From Pseudomonas marvdashtae (GTDB taxonomy: Bacteria > Pseudomonadota > Gammaproteobacteria > Pseudomonadales > Pseudomonadaceae): a stretch of 64,000 nucleotides of DNA. Below the pieces are notes generated by a model. It did no database searches, had not been told where the DNA came from, and worked only from the letters and a program-made list of their open reading frames with translations. The position numbers were made by a program, and so were the translations under genes. Location of the stretch: the NCBI RefSeq assembly GCF_014268655.2, contig NZ_JABWQX020000001.1:774001-838000 (forward strand), in the 5' to 3' direction. Positions 9,499 to 19,303 of this stretch are shown here, one piece after another. Every line of letters begins with the position of its first letter. Position 1 is the first letter of the stretch.

Positions 9499-11529
9499 GT
9501 GAAGAGTTTGCTCTGGCCCGCCGTTGCCCTGATGAATCGCCTGAGCTTCGGCATGAAGTTCAGCTTGATCAGCGTGCTGTTCCTGCTGCCGATGCTGGTG
9601 ACCAACTTCTTTCTGGTGCGCGACTCCTATCGGGAGTTTCAGGGCACGCAAGTGGAGCTGCAAAGCCTCGACCTGCTGGGCAGCAGCCTGACCTTGCGTC
9701 GAGACCTGGAGACGCTGAACAACCTGGTGCAAATCAACGCCAGCTTGGGCCAGTCGGGCAAGGCCGGCGACGTGGAAGCGAAAATCACCGCCCTTGAGCA
9801 ACAGGTGCTCTCGCGCCTGCAAAGCATGAACGCCATGGCCGTGGAGCCAGAGCACGTCAGCGCCTTCGATGCCAAGCGCGACGAAATGATCGCTGCCTTC
9901 AAGGTCCAGCAGGCCGAAAGCTCTCTGCAAAGCAAAAGTGCCTTGATCGGTAAATTGCTCAATAACGCGCAGATGTTTGGCCAGATCATCGCCAGTCAGG
10001 CGGGCTTGAGCAGGGACAACCAGGGCGACATTCGCCAGCTCAGCGATCTGATTATCGGCGTAACGCCCAAGGTCACTCAAATTCTGGGTGAAGGTCGCGC
10101 GTTGGGTGCTTCGTCCTTGGGGCAGGGTTTTCTCAATTCGGCGTCGAGCACCCGGTTCGACGAGTTGCTGGTGCAGATCGAAAAACTCCAGGGCGAATAT
10201 GACCTGAAACTGCAGGATGCCCTGGGCTCCAGCCAGGCGGCTCGGCAGACGCTGGTCGATCAGGCCGGCGGCAGCAAAAGCACGCTCAAACAGGCCGCCG
10301 AACTGATCGAAGAACAGGTGGTGATGGCGGACACGCTGGATGCGCCTTGGCCGGCTTTTTTTGAGCAGGTCAGCGGCTTGATGGAACAGACCTATCGGTT
10401 GAATGAAGCAACGCTGGGCTTTCTCGATGTGCAGTTGCAGCATCGCCTGGAGCAGAACCGCAGCCACATGGTGCTGCAAGCCGCGGCATTGGCGGCCGTC
10501 TTCCTATCGATTTTTTATCTGTATGCCGGCTTCTACGCCTCGACGCGCACCACCCTCAAACATCTGGGCGCGATGATGGACAAGGTCGCAGCCGGCGACA
10601 TGACGGTCAACTTCGTGGCCCGCAGCAAAGACGAACTGGGCGAGCTGGGTGAAGTGTTCAACGGCACGGTGGCGAAGATCCATGACCTGATCGAACAAGT
10701 CGGCCGCACCGTTGCCGAGGTTGAACGTCAGGCCGGGCAGGTGGAAGCGGTATCGGCCCAGAGCAATCAGGCCGTTGCCGGGCAGCGCAGCCAGATCGAG
10801 CTGGTCGCCACGGCGATGAACCAGATGTCTGCCACCGCCCAGGAAGTTGCCCGCAGCGCCGCCGCGGCGGTCAGCAGCGCTCACAGCGTCAACGACGAAA
10901 CCCTCAGCGGGCGCGGCCTGGTGGAGTCCCAGCAAGGCAGCATCGCCCGGTTGGCCAATGAGATCGATCAGTCGGTGCAGGTCATCAATCAGCTGGCGAC
11001 CGACAGCCAGGCCATCAGCCGTGTGCTGGACGTGATCAAAAGCATTGCCGAGCAGACCAACCTGTTGGCGCTCAACGCCGCTATCGAAGCGGCCCGGGCC
11101 GGAGAGCAAGGGCGCGGCTTCGCAGTGGTGGCCGATGAAGTGCGAACCCTGGCCAAGCGGACCCAGCAATCGACCGAAGAAATCGAAGCAATGATCAGCC
11201 GTCTTCACGGTGGCGTGGGCGCAGCGGTAAAAGCGATGGGCACCAGTCACGAGATGGCCAGCGGCACCGTCAGTCAGTCGGAAAAGGTCCAGCAGGCGTT
11301 GGAAAATATCCTCGGCGCGGTCGGCATGATCGTCGACCAGAACCAGCAGATCGCCGCTGCCGTGGAACAGCAAACAGCCGTGGCCCACGACATCGACCAG
11401 AACATCGTCGAAATCAACCGCGCCGGCGAACGCACCGCCGAGGGCGCGCACCAGACTGAAGACGCCAGCCGCGAACTGTCCGCCCAGGTGGTGCAGCTCA
11501 AGCAGTTGATCAATGCGTTTCGGGTGTGA
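9499..11529 (+). CDS. Methyl-accepting chemotaxis protein
   Basis: A 676-residue transmembrane chemoreceptor. Order of parts: first membrane helix at about 20-40 ([20 protein letters not shown]), a long helical periplasmic domain of about 290 residues, a second helix at about 332-355 ([20 protein letters not shown]), a HAMP domain, then the cytoplasmic signalling domain with the hairpin tip [20 protein letters not shown] and [15 protein letters not shown] chose the GTG at 9499 (VKSLLWPA), behind GGGAGAC; an in-frame GTG at 9460 is possible. The C-terminus lacks a CheR-tethering pentapeptide. The ligand cannot be read from sequence. The P. aeruginosa counterpart next to ampE, PA4520, occupies the same place. 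Confidence 0.93.
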   Translation: MKSLLWPAVALMNRLSFGMKFSLISVLFLLPMLVTNFFLVRDSYREFQGTQVELQSLDLLGSSLTLRRDLETLNNLVQINASLGQSGKAGDVEAKITALEQQVLSRLQSMNAMAVEPEHVSAFDAKRDEMIAAFKVQQAESSLQSKSALIGKLLNNAQMFGQIIASQAGLSRDNQGDIRQLSDLIIGVTPKVTQILGEGRALGASSLGQGFLNSASSTRFDELLVQIEKLQGEYDLKLQDALGSSQAARQTLVDQAGGSKSTLKQAAELIEEQVVMADTLDAPWPAFFEQVSGLMEQTYRLNEATLGFLDVQLQHRLEQNRSHMVLQAAALAAVFLSIFYLYAGFYASTRTTLKHLGAMMDKVAAGDMTVNFVARSKDELGELGEVFNGTVAKIHDLIEQVGRTVAEVERQAGQVEAVSAQSNQAVAGQRSQIELVATAMNQMSATAQEVARSAAAAVSSAHSVNDETLSGRGLVESQQGSIARLANEIDQSVQVINQLATDSQAISRVLDVIKSIAEQTNLLALNAAIEAARAGEQGRGFAVVADEVRTLAKRTQQSTEEIEAMISRLHGGVGAAVKAMGTSHEMASGTVSQSEKVQQALENILGAVGMIVDQNQQIAAAVEQQTAVAHDIDQNIVEINRAGERTAEGAHQTEDASRELSAQVVQLKQLINAFRV

Positions 11530-11545
11530 AACCTAGGTAGTGCGT

Positions 11546-12322
11546 CTACCAGTTGAACAGTTGGCAGGCGTTAGCCGTGCTGGCCTCGGCCAGTCGCTCA
11601 GGGCTGATATTCATGATCCCCGCCAGCGCCTCGCAAATCGCTGGCAAATGCGCCGGGCTGTTGCGCTGGCCGGGGAACATCGCCGGCGCCATGTCTGGTG
11701 AGTCGGTTTCCAGCACCACCGCTTCGAGCGGCAGCCTTGGCAGCACCCGGTGCATGCGCAGGGCCTGGGGCCAGGTGGCGGCGCCGCCGAGACCGAGCTT
11801 GAAACCGAGCTTGATGTACTCGCGAGCCTCTTCGAAGCTGCCGGCGAAAGCGTGGATGATGCCGGCCCGCTCGGGACAGATACGTTTAAGCGTGGCGATC
11901 ACGGCGGCGTGACTGCGGCGCACATGGATCAGCGCCGGCAGTTGAAACTCCACGGCCAGTTCCAGTTGCGCTTCGAACAGTGCTTGCTGGCGATCACGGT
12001 CCAGGGTTTGGACGTAATAGTCCAAGCCGATTTCCCCCACCGCACACAACTGCCGATGCCCGACCAGGCGGCTCAGCCACTGGCGTAACAGGGCTAAATC
12101 CTCGTGGCGATGCTGGTCAAGGTAAACCGGATGCAGGCCCAGCGCGGCGTACAAGTCCGAGTCGCTTTGCACCAGGTCCCAGACCCGCTGCCAGTTGTCC
12201 CGATACACCCCCAGCACCACCATTTGCCGGACACCCAAGGCGCGGCTTTCGGCCAGCAGCGCCGGACGATCCGCATCGAAATCGGGGAAGTCCAGGTGAG
12301 TGTGAGTGTCGATCAGTTCCAT
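11546..12322 (-). CDS. TatD-family metal-dependent hydrolase (DNase)
   Basis: A 258-residue TIM-barrel hydrolase of the TatD/YjjV family, which act as metal-dependent nucleases in DNA repair or turnover. Metal-site motifs are visible: DTHTHLDFPDFD at the N-terminus, a VGEIGLDYY motif near residue 95 and, towards the C-terminus, LETDSPDMAP. It converges with the chemoreceptor gene and is 20 bases downstream of cra on the same strand, so the two may be co-transcribed. TatD and YjjV subtypes cannot be separated with certainty by eye. Confidence 0.9.
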   Translation of the reverse strand: MELIDTHTHLDFPDFDADRPALLAESRALGVRQMVVLGVYRDNWQRVWDLVQSDSDLYAALGLHPVYLDQHRHEDLALLRQWLSRLVGHRQLCAVGEIGLDYYVQTLDRDRQQALFEAQLELAVEFQLPALIHVRRSHAAVIATLKRICPERAGIIHAFAGSFEEAREYIKLGFKLGLGGAATWPQALRMHRVLPRLPLEAVVLETDSPDMAPAMFPGQRNSPAHLPAICEALAGIMNISPERLAEASTANACQLFNW

Positions 12323-12342
12323 GCTTCGATCCGCGGGAGCCT

Positions 12343-13338
12343 TCAGCCTTGGTGGATACGCTGCTTGAATGTACGGGCAATCGCCTGTACACCGGGTTGA
12401 TAGTCATTGTTTTCGATAGCTGCCAGCGCCAGCGCCAGGGCTTTTTCAGCGATCAGTTGGTGTTGTTGGGACATGGCGTTGACCGGCAGCGGCAGGAAAT
12501 CCAACAGTTGCGTATCGCCAAACGTGCCCAGGCGCAGCGGCCGCGACTTGAGCGGGAAGTCATGCAGGGCGTCGAACACTCCTTGGAGCAGCACGTAGGA
12601 GGTGGTGATCAACGCGTCGGGCAAATGTCCCAGGCGCGCGAGCATTTCGTCCATAAGCTGTCGGCCGCATTCCCGACTGAAGGACTCGCCATGCTCGATC
12701 AACACCTGGCCGTCGAACCCGGCAAGCGCCTCGCGAAAACCGGCGGTCCGCTCCTGGCTGACGCTCAGTTCGGGACGTGCGCTGATCAACGCGATCTGCT
12801 GTGGGTGGGTCTCGAGCAGGCTGCGGGTCAGTTGCAGGCTGGCCTGGCGGTCATCGCTGATTACCGAGCAGAAATGCGTGGGTTCCATCACCCGGTCGAT
12901 GGCGATGATAGGGATGCCCTTGGCCTGCAACTGGCGATAACTGTCGTCTTCGGCGGGCAGGCAACTGGCGACGATCAACGCATCGCAGCGCCGTGCGCGG
13001 AACAGCTGCAACAGTTGTCGCTCGCTGTCGGGCGCGTCGTCGGAGCTGGCGATCAAGAGCTGATAGCCTCGGGCGCGGGCGCCTTGTTCCAACAGCTTGG
13101 CGATGCGCGCGTAACTGGGGTTTTCCAGGTCCGGCAGGATGAAACCCAAGGTGCGGGTATGCCGGCTGCGCAGCCCGGCGGCCTGGGGGTTGGGCGTGAA
13201 GCCGTGTTCCTCGACCACCGCCCGCACCCGTTCGACGGTCGCGTTGCTGATGCGTTGCTGTTCGGCCTTGCCGTTGATGACGTAGCTGGCGGTGGTCACG
13301 GACACACCGGCAAGCTGGGCGATATCACTGAGTTTCAA
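12343..13338 (-). CDS. cra: Catabolite repressor/activator Cra (FruR), LacI family
   Basis: Cra represses the fructose PTS genes and, in pseudomonads, responds to fructose 1-phosphate. The 331-residue protein has an N-terminal LacI-type helix-turn-helix (MKLSDIAQLAGVSVTTASYV, with the hinge near residues 45-60) and a periplasmic-binding-protein-like sensor domain (TLGFILPDLENPSYARIAK onward). Length and start are typical. It is divergent from fruBKA; the 290-base spacer holds an operator-like palindrome, so autoregulation and fru repression from one site are plausible. Confidence 0.95.
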   Translation of the reverse strand: MKLSDIAQLAGVSVTTASYVINGKAEQQRISNATVERVRAVVEEHGFTPNPQAAGLRSRHTRTLGFILPDLENPSYARIAKLLEQGARARGYQLLIASSDDAPDSERQLLQLFRARRCDALIVASCLPAEDDSYRQLQAKGIPIIAIDRVMEPTHFCSVISDDRQASLQLTRSLLETHPQQIALISARPELSVSQERTAGFREALAGFDGQVLIEHGESFSRECGRQLMDEMLARLGHLPDALITTSYVLLQGVFDALHDFPLKSRPLRLGTFGDTQLLDFLPLPVNAMSQQHQLIAEKALALALAAIENNDYQPGVQAIARTFKQRIHQG

Positions 13339-13484
13339 CCCGGTTTTTCCTTGTTTTTTCGAGTGTGTCCCGACAATGAAGGCTCATCCTACCCGATTCC
13401 CAGCAATGGTCATCCTGCGAGCCGTTTCGACAAGTTGCACTTCAAGGATGAGAGATTATCGAGTAACGTGCCAATCTTTCTAGA

Positions 13485-13496
13485 TTAAACGTTTCA
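13485..13496. promoter_or_regulatory. Cra operator between cra and fruB
   Basis: The palindrome-like word TTAAACGTTTCA lies 133 bases before the fruB start and 147 before cra. As I recall, this is the same 12-base operator described for Cra in front of fruB in Pseudomonas putida. Its position in the divergent spacer fits repression of the fru operon relieved by fructose 1-phosphate. I did not find a clear -35/-10 pair around it. Confidence 0.8.
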
Positions 13497-13628
13497 GCAA
13501 GCGTATTTTCAAGGCTCTCAGGATTTTTGGCCGCACTGCCGCGATACCGCCAAAAGCTGTCCTGCAACGCTAAGCTGATTCATTCAAAACAATACCTGGC
13601 GCCAACCGGACGCCAAAAAGGAGAAAGC

Positions 13629-16493
13629 ATGCTCGAGCTCACTCTAGAGCAGATATCCATGGCCCAGGTGGCTGTGGATAAAGACGCCGCGCTGCAATTG
13701 CTCGCTGACAAACTGGTGGCCGATGGCTTGGTAGCCGAGGGCTATCTTGCCGGGTTGCAGGCCCGCGAGGCCCAGGGCTCGACCTTTCTTGGCCAAGGTA
13801 TTGCAATCCCCCACGGTACCCCGCAAACCCGCGACCTGGTGTATTCGACTGGCGTGCGCTTGCTGCAATTTCCCGAGGGCGTGGATTGGGGTGACGGTCA
13901 GATCGTTTACCTGGCCATTGGCATTGCGGCCAAATCCGATGAACACCTGCGCCTGCTGCAACTGTTGACCCGCGCCCTCGGCGAGACCGACCTGGGCCAG
14001 GCTTTGCGCCGCGCCGGCTCCGCCGAAGCCTTGTTGAAGCTCTTGCAAGGTGCGCCGCAGGAACTGGCGCTGGACGCGCAAATGATCGGTCTTGGCGTGT
14101 CGGCCGACGATTTCGAAGAACTGGTGTGGCGTGGCGCTCGCCTGTTGCGCCAGGCCGATTGCGTGAGCAACGGTTTTGCCGGTGTGTTGCAGCAGGTCGA
14201 GGCGCTGCCATTGGGCGACGGCCTGTGGTGGTTGCACAGCGAACAGACCGTCAAGCGTCCGGGCCTGGCCTTCGTCACGCCGGACAAACCGATCCGCTAC
14301 CTCGGCCAGCCCCTGAGTGGATTGTTCTGCCTGGCCAGCCTCGGCGAGGCCCACCAGGCCTTGCTGGAAAGACTCTGCGCTTTGCTGATCGAAGGTCGTG
14401 GCCATGAACTGGGCCGTGCCACCAGCAGCCGCAAGGTCCTGGAAGTGCTCGGCGGCGAGTTGCCCGCCGACTGGCCCAGCGCACGCATCGGCCTGGCCAA
14501 TGCCCACGGGTTGCACGCGCGTCCGGCGAAAATTCTCGCGCAGTTGGCGAAAAGCTTCGAAGGCGAGATCCGTGTGCGCATCGTCGACGGCCAGGACAGC
14601 GCCGTGTCGGCCAAGAGCCTGAGCAAATTGCTGAGTCTGGGCGCCCGTCGCGGCCAGGTCCTGGAATTCATCGCCGAGCCGAGCATTGCCGCCGATGCGT
14701 TGCCGGCGCTGCTGGCAGCCATCGAAGAAGGCCTGGGTGAAGAGGTCGAGCCGCTGCCGCCTCCGAGCGCGCCGCGAGAGACGCCCATGGCTGAAATCGC
14801 CAGCGTGATGCTCGCGCCGGAACCCGGGAGCTTGATCCAGGCTGTCGCCGCCGCACCGGGTATCGCCATCGGCCCGGCTCATATTCAAGTGTTGCAAGAC
14901 ATCGACTACCCGCTGCGCGGCGAGTCACCGGCCATCGAGCGCGAACGGCTGCAAAAAGCCTTGAGCCAGGTTCGCCGCGACATCGAAGGCTTGATCGAAC
15001 GCGCGAAGGCCAAGGCCATCCGCGAGATCTTCATCACTCACCAGGAAATGCTCGACGACCCGGAACTGACCGACGAAGTCGACACCCGCTTGAAGCTCGG
15101 TGAGAGCGCGCAAGCGGCGTGGATGGGCGTGATCGAAGCCGCGGCGAAAGAGCAGGAAGCCTTGCAGGATGCGTTGCTTGCCGAGCGTGCGGCCGATTTG
15201 CGCGACGTTGGCCGTCGTGTTCTGGCGCAACTGTGCGGACTCGAGACGCCGCCGGAACCCGAACAACCCTACATCCTGGTGATGGACGAGGTCGGCCCGT
15301 CCGATGTGGCTCGCCTGGACCCGGCCCGCGTGGCGGGGATTCTCACCGCCCGTGGCGGCGCCACTGCCCATAGCGCGATTGTCGCCCGTGCGTTGGGCAT
15401 CCCGGCGCTGGTGGGCGCTGGGGCCGCGGTGTTGTTGCTGGCGCCGGGCACCTCCTTGCTGCTGGACGGTCAGCGCGGTCGCCTGCACGTCGACCCGAAT
15501 GCCGCCACGTTGCAGCGGGCCAAGGAAGAACGCGACACCCGCGAGCAGCGCCTCAAGGTTGCCGCCGAGCAGCGGCATCAGCCGGCGGTGACCCGTGACG
15601 GTCACGCGGTGGAGGTGTTTGCCAACATCGGCGAAAGCGCCGGCGTCACCAGCGCGGTGGAGCAGGGCGCCGAAGGCATTGGCCTGTTGCGCACCGAACT
15701 GATTTTCATGGCCCACAACGAGGCCCCGGACGAAGCGACCCAGGAAGCCGAATACCGCAAGGTGCTCGACGGCCTCGCCGGTCGGCCGCTGGTGGTACGT
15801 ACCCTCGACGTGGGCGGTGACAAGCCGCTGCCGTACTGGCCCATCGCGAAAGAAGAAAACCCCTTCCTCGGCGTGCGCGGCATACGCCTGACCTTGCAGC
15901 GCCCGCACATCATGGAAGCGCAGTTGCGCGCGTTGCTGCGTTCGGCGGACAACCGTCCGCTGCGGATCATGTTCCCCATGGTCGGCAGCGTCGATGAATG
16001 GCGCCAGGCCCGGGACATGACCGAGCGCCTGCGCCTGGAAATTCCCGTGGCGGACTTGCAACTGGGGATCATGATCGAAGTGCCGTCCGCCGCGCTGCTG
16101 GCGCCGGTGCTTGCCAAGGAAGTCGATTTCTTCAGTGTCGGCACCAACGACCTGACCCAGTACACGCTGGCGATCGACCGCGGTCACCCGACCTTGTCGG
16201 CCCAGGCCGATGGCTTGCATCCGGCGGTGCTGCAATTGATCGACATCACCGTGCGGGCCGCCCATGCCCACGGCAAATGGGTGGGCGTATGCGGCGAGCT
16301 GGCCGCGGACCCGCTGGCGGTGCCGGTGCTGGTGGGCCTGGGCGTGGACGAACTGAGCGTTTCGGCCCGCAGCATTGCCGAGGTGAAGGCGCGGGTTCGC
16401 GAGCTGAGCCTGGCGCAAGTACAAACCCTGGCCCAAGAGGCATTAGCCGTGGGCAGCGCCGATGACGTGCGCGCATTAGTGGAGGCGCTGTAA
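13629..16493 (+). CDS. fruB: Fructose PTS multiphosphoryl transfer protein (EIIA-HPr-EI fusion)
   Basis: This 954-residue protein carries phosphate from phosphoenolpyruvate to the fructose permease FruA. Domains in order: EIIA-Fru (about 1-145, phospho-His62 in GIAIPHGTPQTR), a connecting domain, HPr (about 284-370, phospho-His296 in GLHARPAKIL), then enzyme I from about 405 to the end (phospho-His581 in GGATAHSAIVARALGIPALV, and the PEP-binding IMIEVPSAAL and SVGTNDLTQY motifs). The start MLELTLEQIS at 13629 follows AAGGAGAAAGC; the longer frame from 13527 is not coding. Its stop overlaps fruK by one base. Confidence 0.97.
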   Translation: MLELTLEQISMAQVAVDKDAALQLLADKLVADGLVAEGYLAGLQAREAQGSTFLGQGIAIPHGTPQTRDLVYSTGVRLLQFPEGVDWGDGQIVYLAIGIAAKSDEHLRLLQLLTRALGETDLGQALRRAGSAEALLKLLQGAPQELALDAQMIGLGVSADDFEELVWRGARLLRQADCVSNGFAGVLQQVEALPLGDGLWWLHSEQTVKRPGLAFVTPDKPIRYLGQPLSGLFCLASLGEAHQALLERLCALLIEGRGHELGRATSSRKVLEVLGGELPADWPSARIGLANAHGLHARPAKILAQLAKSFEGEIRVRIVDGQDSAVSAKSLSKLLSLGARRGQVLEFIAEPSIAADALPALLAAIEEGLGEEVEPLPPPSAPRETPMAEIASVMLAPEPGSLIQAVAAAPGIAIGPAHIQVLQDIDYPLRGESPAIERERLQKALSQVRRDIEGLIERAKAKAIREIFITHQEMLDDPELTDEVDTRLKLGESAQAAWMGVIEAAAKEQEALQDALLAERAADLRDVGRRVLAQLCGLETPPEPEQPYILVMDEVGPSDVARLDPARVAGILTARGGATAHSAIVARALGIPALVGAGAAVLLLAPGTSLLLDGQRGRLHVDPNAATLQRAKEERDTREQRLKVAAEQRHQPAVTRDGHAVEVFANIGESAGVTSAVEQGAEGIGLLRTELIFMAHNEAPDEATQEAEYRKVLDGLAGRPLVVRTLDVGGDKPLPYWPIAKEENPFLGVRGIRLTLQRPHIMEAQLRALLRSADNRPLRIMFPMVGSVDEWRQARDMTERLRLEIPVADLQLGIMIEVPSAALLAPVLAKEVDFFSVGTNDLTQYTLAIDRGHPTLSAQADGLHPAVLQLIDITVRAAHAHGKWVGVCGELAADPLAVPVLVGLGVDELSVSARSIAEVKARVRELSLAQVQTLAQEALAVGSADDVRALVEAL

Positions 16494-17434
16494 TGGCGAA
16501 GATTCTTACCCTGACCCTCAACCCGGCGCTCGACCTCACGGTGGAGTTGGCGCGCCTGGAACCGGGCCAGGTCAACCGCAGCGACGCCATGCACGCCCAC
16601 GCCGCCGGCAAGGGTGTGAACGTGGCCCAGGTGTTGGCCGATCTCGGCCACACCCTGACGGTCAGCGGCTTTCTCGGCCAGGACAACGCCCAGGTGTTCG
16701 AGACGCTGTTCGCCCAGCGGGGCTTTGTCGATGCCTTTATCCGCGTCCCTGGCGAAACCCGCAGCAACATCAAGCTGGCCGAGCGGGACGGGCGCATCAC
16801 CGATCTCAACGGCCCGGGGCCGGTGGTCGATGAAGCCGCGCAGCAAGCGTTGTTGACGCGACTGGCGCAAATCGCCCCCGGCCACGATGTGGTGGTCGTG
16901 GCGGGCAGCTTGCCCCGTGGCGTCAGCCCGCAATGGTTGCAGGCGCTGATTACGCGCTTGAAACGACTCGGCCTGAATGTGGCCCTCGACACCAGTGGCG
17001 AGGCCTTGCGCGTGGCCTTGGCGGCTGGGCCTTGGCTGATCAAGCCGAACACCGAGGAGCTGGCCGATGCGCTGGGCTGCGAGGTGGTCACGGAGTTGGC
17101 TCAAGCCCAAGCGGCCGAGCGGCTGCATGCCCAGGGCATTGAGCACGTGGTGATTTCCCACGGCGCTGACGGGGTCAACTGGTTCAGTGTCGGCGCGGCG
17201 CTGCACGCCTCGCCGCCCAAGGTCAGCGTCGCCAGCACCGTGGGCGCCGGGGATTCGTTGCTCGCCGGAATGCTGCATGGATTGCTCAGCGCCGACACCC
17301 CGGAGCAGACCCTGCGCACTGCCACGGCCATCGCCGCCATGGCGGTCACCCAGATCGGTTTTGGCATCCACGACACCGCGTTGCTGGCGTCGCTTGAACA
17401 GGGCGTGCGCGTGCGCCCCCTGACAGAACAATAA
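16493..17434 (+). CDS. fruK: 1-phosphofructokinase
   Basis: FruK phosphorylates fructose 1-phosphate, the product of the PTS, to fructose 1,6-bisphosphate. The 313-residue protein is a PfkB/ribokinase-family kinase: N-terminal ILTLTLNPALDLTVEL, the sugar-binding HAAGKGVNVAQVL motif, and the C-terminal STVGAGDSLLAGML signature with catalytic Asp254. It starts in the TAATG that ends fruB. The 1-phosphofructokinase assignment over tagatose or 6-phosphofructokinase rests on the fru operon context. Confidence 0.96.
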   Translation: MAKILTLTLNPALDLTVELARLEPGQVNRSDAMHAHAAGKGVNVAQVLADLGHTLTVSGFLGQDNAQVFETLFAQRGFVDAFIRVPGETRSNIKLAERDGRITDLNGPGPVVDEAAQQALLTRLAQIAPGHDVVVVAGSLPRGVSPQWLQALITRLKRLGLNVALDTSGEALRVALAAGPWLIKPNTEELADALGCEVVTELAQAQAAERLHAQGIEHVVISHGADGVNWFSVGAALHASPPKVSVASTVGAGDSLLAGMLHGLLSADTPEQTLRTATAIAAMAVTQIGFGIHDTALLASLEQGVRVRPLTEQ

Positions 17435-17447
17435 GAGGGTTCGCAAG

Positions 17448-19193
17448 ATGAAATTAGCCATTGTGACGGCCTGCCCGAACGGCATGGTTACCAGTGTGTT
17501 GTGCGCCCGCCTGCTGGATGCGGCAGCCCAGCGCCACGGCTGGAGCACCAGCGTCGAAGTCCATGACGCCGCCCATCCGGAGCGTCAATTGTCAGCCGCC
17601 ACGCTTGAAGCAGCCGAGTGGGTGTTGCTGGTCGCCAGCGGCCCGGTGGACTTGTCGCGGTTCGTTGGCAAGCGCGTGTTCCGCAGCACCCCGGCCGTGG
17701 CTTTGCAAGACGTTGATGCGGTGCTGCGGCGCGGCGCCGAAGAGGCCCGGGTGCTGGCCGAAGCCGACTTGCTCGCCGAGGAACCGCCGGCGTCGACGGA
17801 GCGCGCCCCACGCCTGGTGGCGATCACCGCTTGCCCGACCGGCGTTGCTCACACTTTCATGGCCGCCGAAGCCTTGCAGCAGGCCGCCGCCCGATTGGGC
17901 TACGACCTGCAAGTGGAAACCCAAGGCTCGGTGGGTGCGCGCAATCCCCTCAGCTCCCAGGCGATTGCCGAGGCTGACGTGGTGCTGCTGGCCACCGATA
18001 TCGAAGTCGCCACCGAGCGCTTCGCCGGCAAGAGAATCTACCGCTGCGGCACCGGTATCGCCTTGAAACAGGCCGAAGCCACGTTGCAAAAAGCCTTGGC
18101 CGAAGCCCAACAGGAAACCGCTGCGAGTGGCGCCTCCGGGGGGCCGGCGAAGGCGGAAAAAAGCGGTGTCTACAAACACCTGCTGACCGGCGTGTCGTTC
18201 ATGCTGCCGATGGTAGTGGCCGGTGGCTTGATGATCGCCTTGTCGTTCGTGTTCGGCATCGAGGCCTTCAAGGAACCAGGTAGCCTCGCGGCGGCGCTGA
18301 TGCAGATCGGCGGCGACACCGCGTTCAAACTGATGGTGCCGCTGCTGGCGGGCTACATTGCCTATTCCATTGCCGACCGGCCGGGCCTGGCGCCAGGGAT
18401 GATCGGCGGGATGCTCGCAAGCACCCTCGGCGCTGGCTTCATTGGCGGGATCATTGCCGGCTTCCTGGCTGGTTATGCGGCCAAGGCGATCAACCGCTAC
18501 GCGCGCCTGCCCCAGAGCCTGGAAGCGCTCAAGCCGATCCTGATCATTCCGTTGCTGGCGAGCCTGTTCACCGGCCTGGTGATGATTTACATCGTCGGCA
18601 AACCGGTGGCGGGCATGCTTGAAGGCCTGACCCACTTCCTCGACAGCATGGGCACCACCAACGCGATCCTCTTGGGCGTGCTGCTGGGGGCGATGATGTG
18701 CGTCGACCTTGGCGGGCCGATCAATAAGGCTGCCTATGCGTTTTCGGTGGGGTTGCTGGCGTCGCAAAGTTACGCACCGATGGCCGCGACCATGGCCGCC
18801 GGCATGGTGCCGCCAATTGGCCTGGGCATCGCCACGTTCATCGCCCGCCGCAAGTTCGCCAAGACCGAGCGCGAGGCTGGTAAAGCGGCGTTGGTGCTGG
18901 GGCTGTGCTTCATTTCCGAAGGGGCGATTCCGTTCGCCGCCAAGGATCCGTTGCGAGTGATCCCGGCCAGCATCGCCGGTGGCGCGTTGACCGGTGCGCT
19001 GTCGATGTATTTCGGCTGCAAGCTCATGGCGCCCCACGGCGGGTTGTTCGTGATGCTGATCCCCAACGCCATCAACCATGCGTTGCTGTACTTGCTGGCG
19101 ATCGTCGCGGGCAGTCTGGTGACGGCGGTGGCGTACGCGCTGCTCAAGCGGCCGGAAGTGGTAGAGATGGCGATGGAGCCGGCCAAGGCCTGA
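17448..19193 (+). CDS. fruA: Fructose PTS permease, EIIBC component
   Basis: FruA imports fructose and phosphorylates it to fructose 1-phosphate. The 581-residue protein has two EIIB-like units at the N-terminus: a first (VTACPNGMVTSVLCARLL, residues 5-22), usually a degenerate duplicate, and a second with the active-site cysteine in ITACPTGVAHTFMAAEAL near residue 126. After a linker with AEKSGVYKHL, the membrane EIIC domain runs from about 245 (SFMLPMVVAGGLMIALSFVF) to the end, with GGPINKAAYAFS and EGAIPFAAKDP motifs. It is 13 bases after fruK and closes the operon; no clear terminator was seen. Confidence 0.96.
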   Translation: MKLAIVTACPNGMVTSVLCARLLDAAAQRHGWSTSVEVHDAAHPERQLSAATLEAAEWVLLVASGPVDLSRFVGKRVFRSTPAVALQDVDAVLRRGAEEARVLAEADLLAEEPPASTERAPRLVAITACPTGVAHTFMAAEALQQAAARLGYDLQVETQGSVGARNPLSSQAIAEADVVLLATDIEVATERFAGKRIYRCGTGIALKQAEATLQKALAEAQQETAASGASGGPAKAEKSGVYKHLLTGVSFMLPMVVAGGLMIALSFVFGIEAFKEPGSLAAALMQIGGDTAFKLMVPLLAGYIAYSIADRPGLAPGMIGGMLASTLGAGFIGGIIAGFLAGYAAKAINRYARLPQSLEALKPILIIPLLASLFTGLVMIYIVGKPVAGMLEGLTHFLDSMGTTNAILLGVLLGAMMCVDLGGPINKAAYAFSVGLLASQSYAPMAATMAAGMVPPIGLGIATFIARRKFAKTEREAGKAALVLGLCFISEGAIPFAAKDPLRVIPASIAGGALTGALSMYFGCKLMAPHGGLFVMLIPNAINHALLYLLAIVAGSLVTAVAYALLKRPEVVEMAMEPAKA

Positions 19194-19247
19194 ACCAACT
19201 ATCCGCGTGGGGGCGGGCGGGCAAGCCGCTCCCGCCTCTCCTCACCT

Positions 19248-19265
19248 CTGTCACATCCGATTCAC
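19248..19265 (+). promoter_or_regulatory. Possible Pho box upstream of phoD
   Basis: CTGTCAC, four bases, then GATTCAC: the first heptamer fits the Pho box repeat well and the second shares its TCAC end. It lies 39 bases before phoD, and a weak -10-like CATGCT or TTAAGT follows. PhoB control of a PhoD phosphatase would be expected, but the second half-site is poor. Confidence 0.4.
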
Positions 19266-19303
19266 ACAGCCATGCTTAAGTTTTTCCATTTGGGAGAAAC
19301 TTC

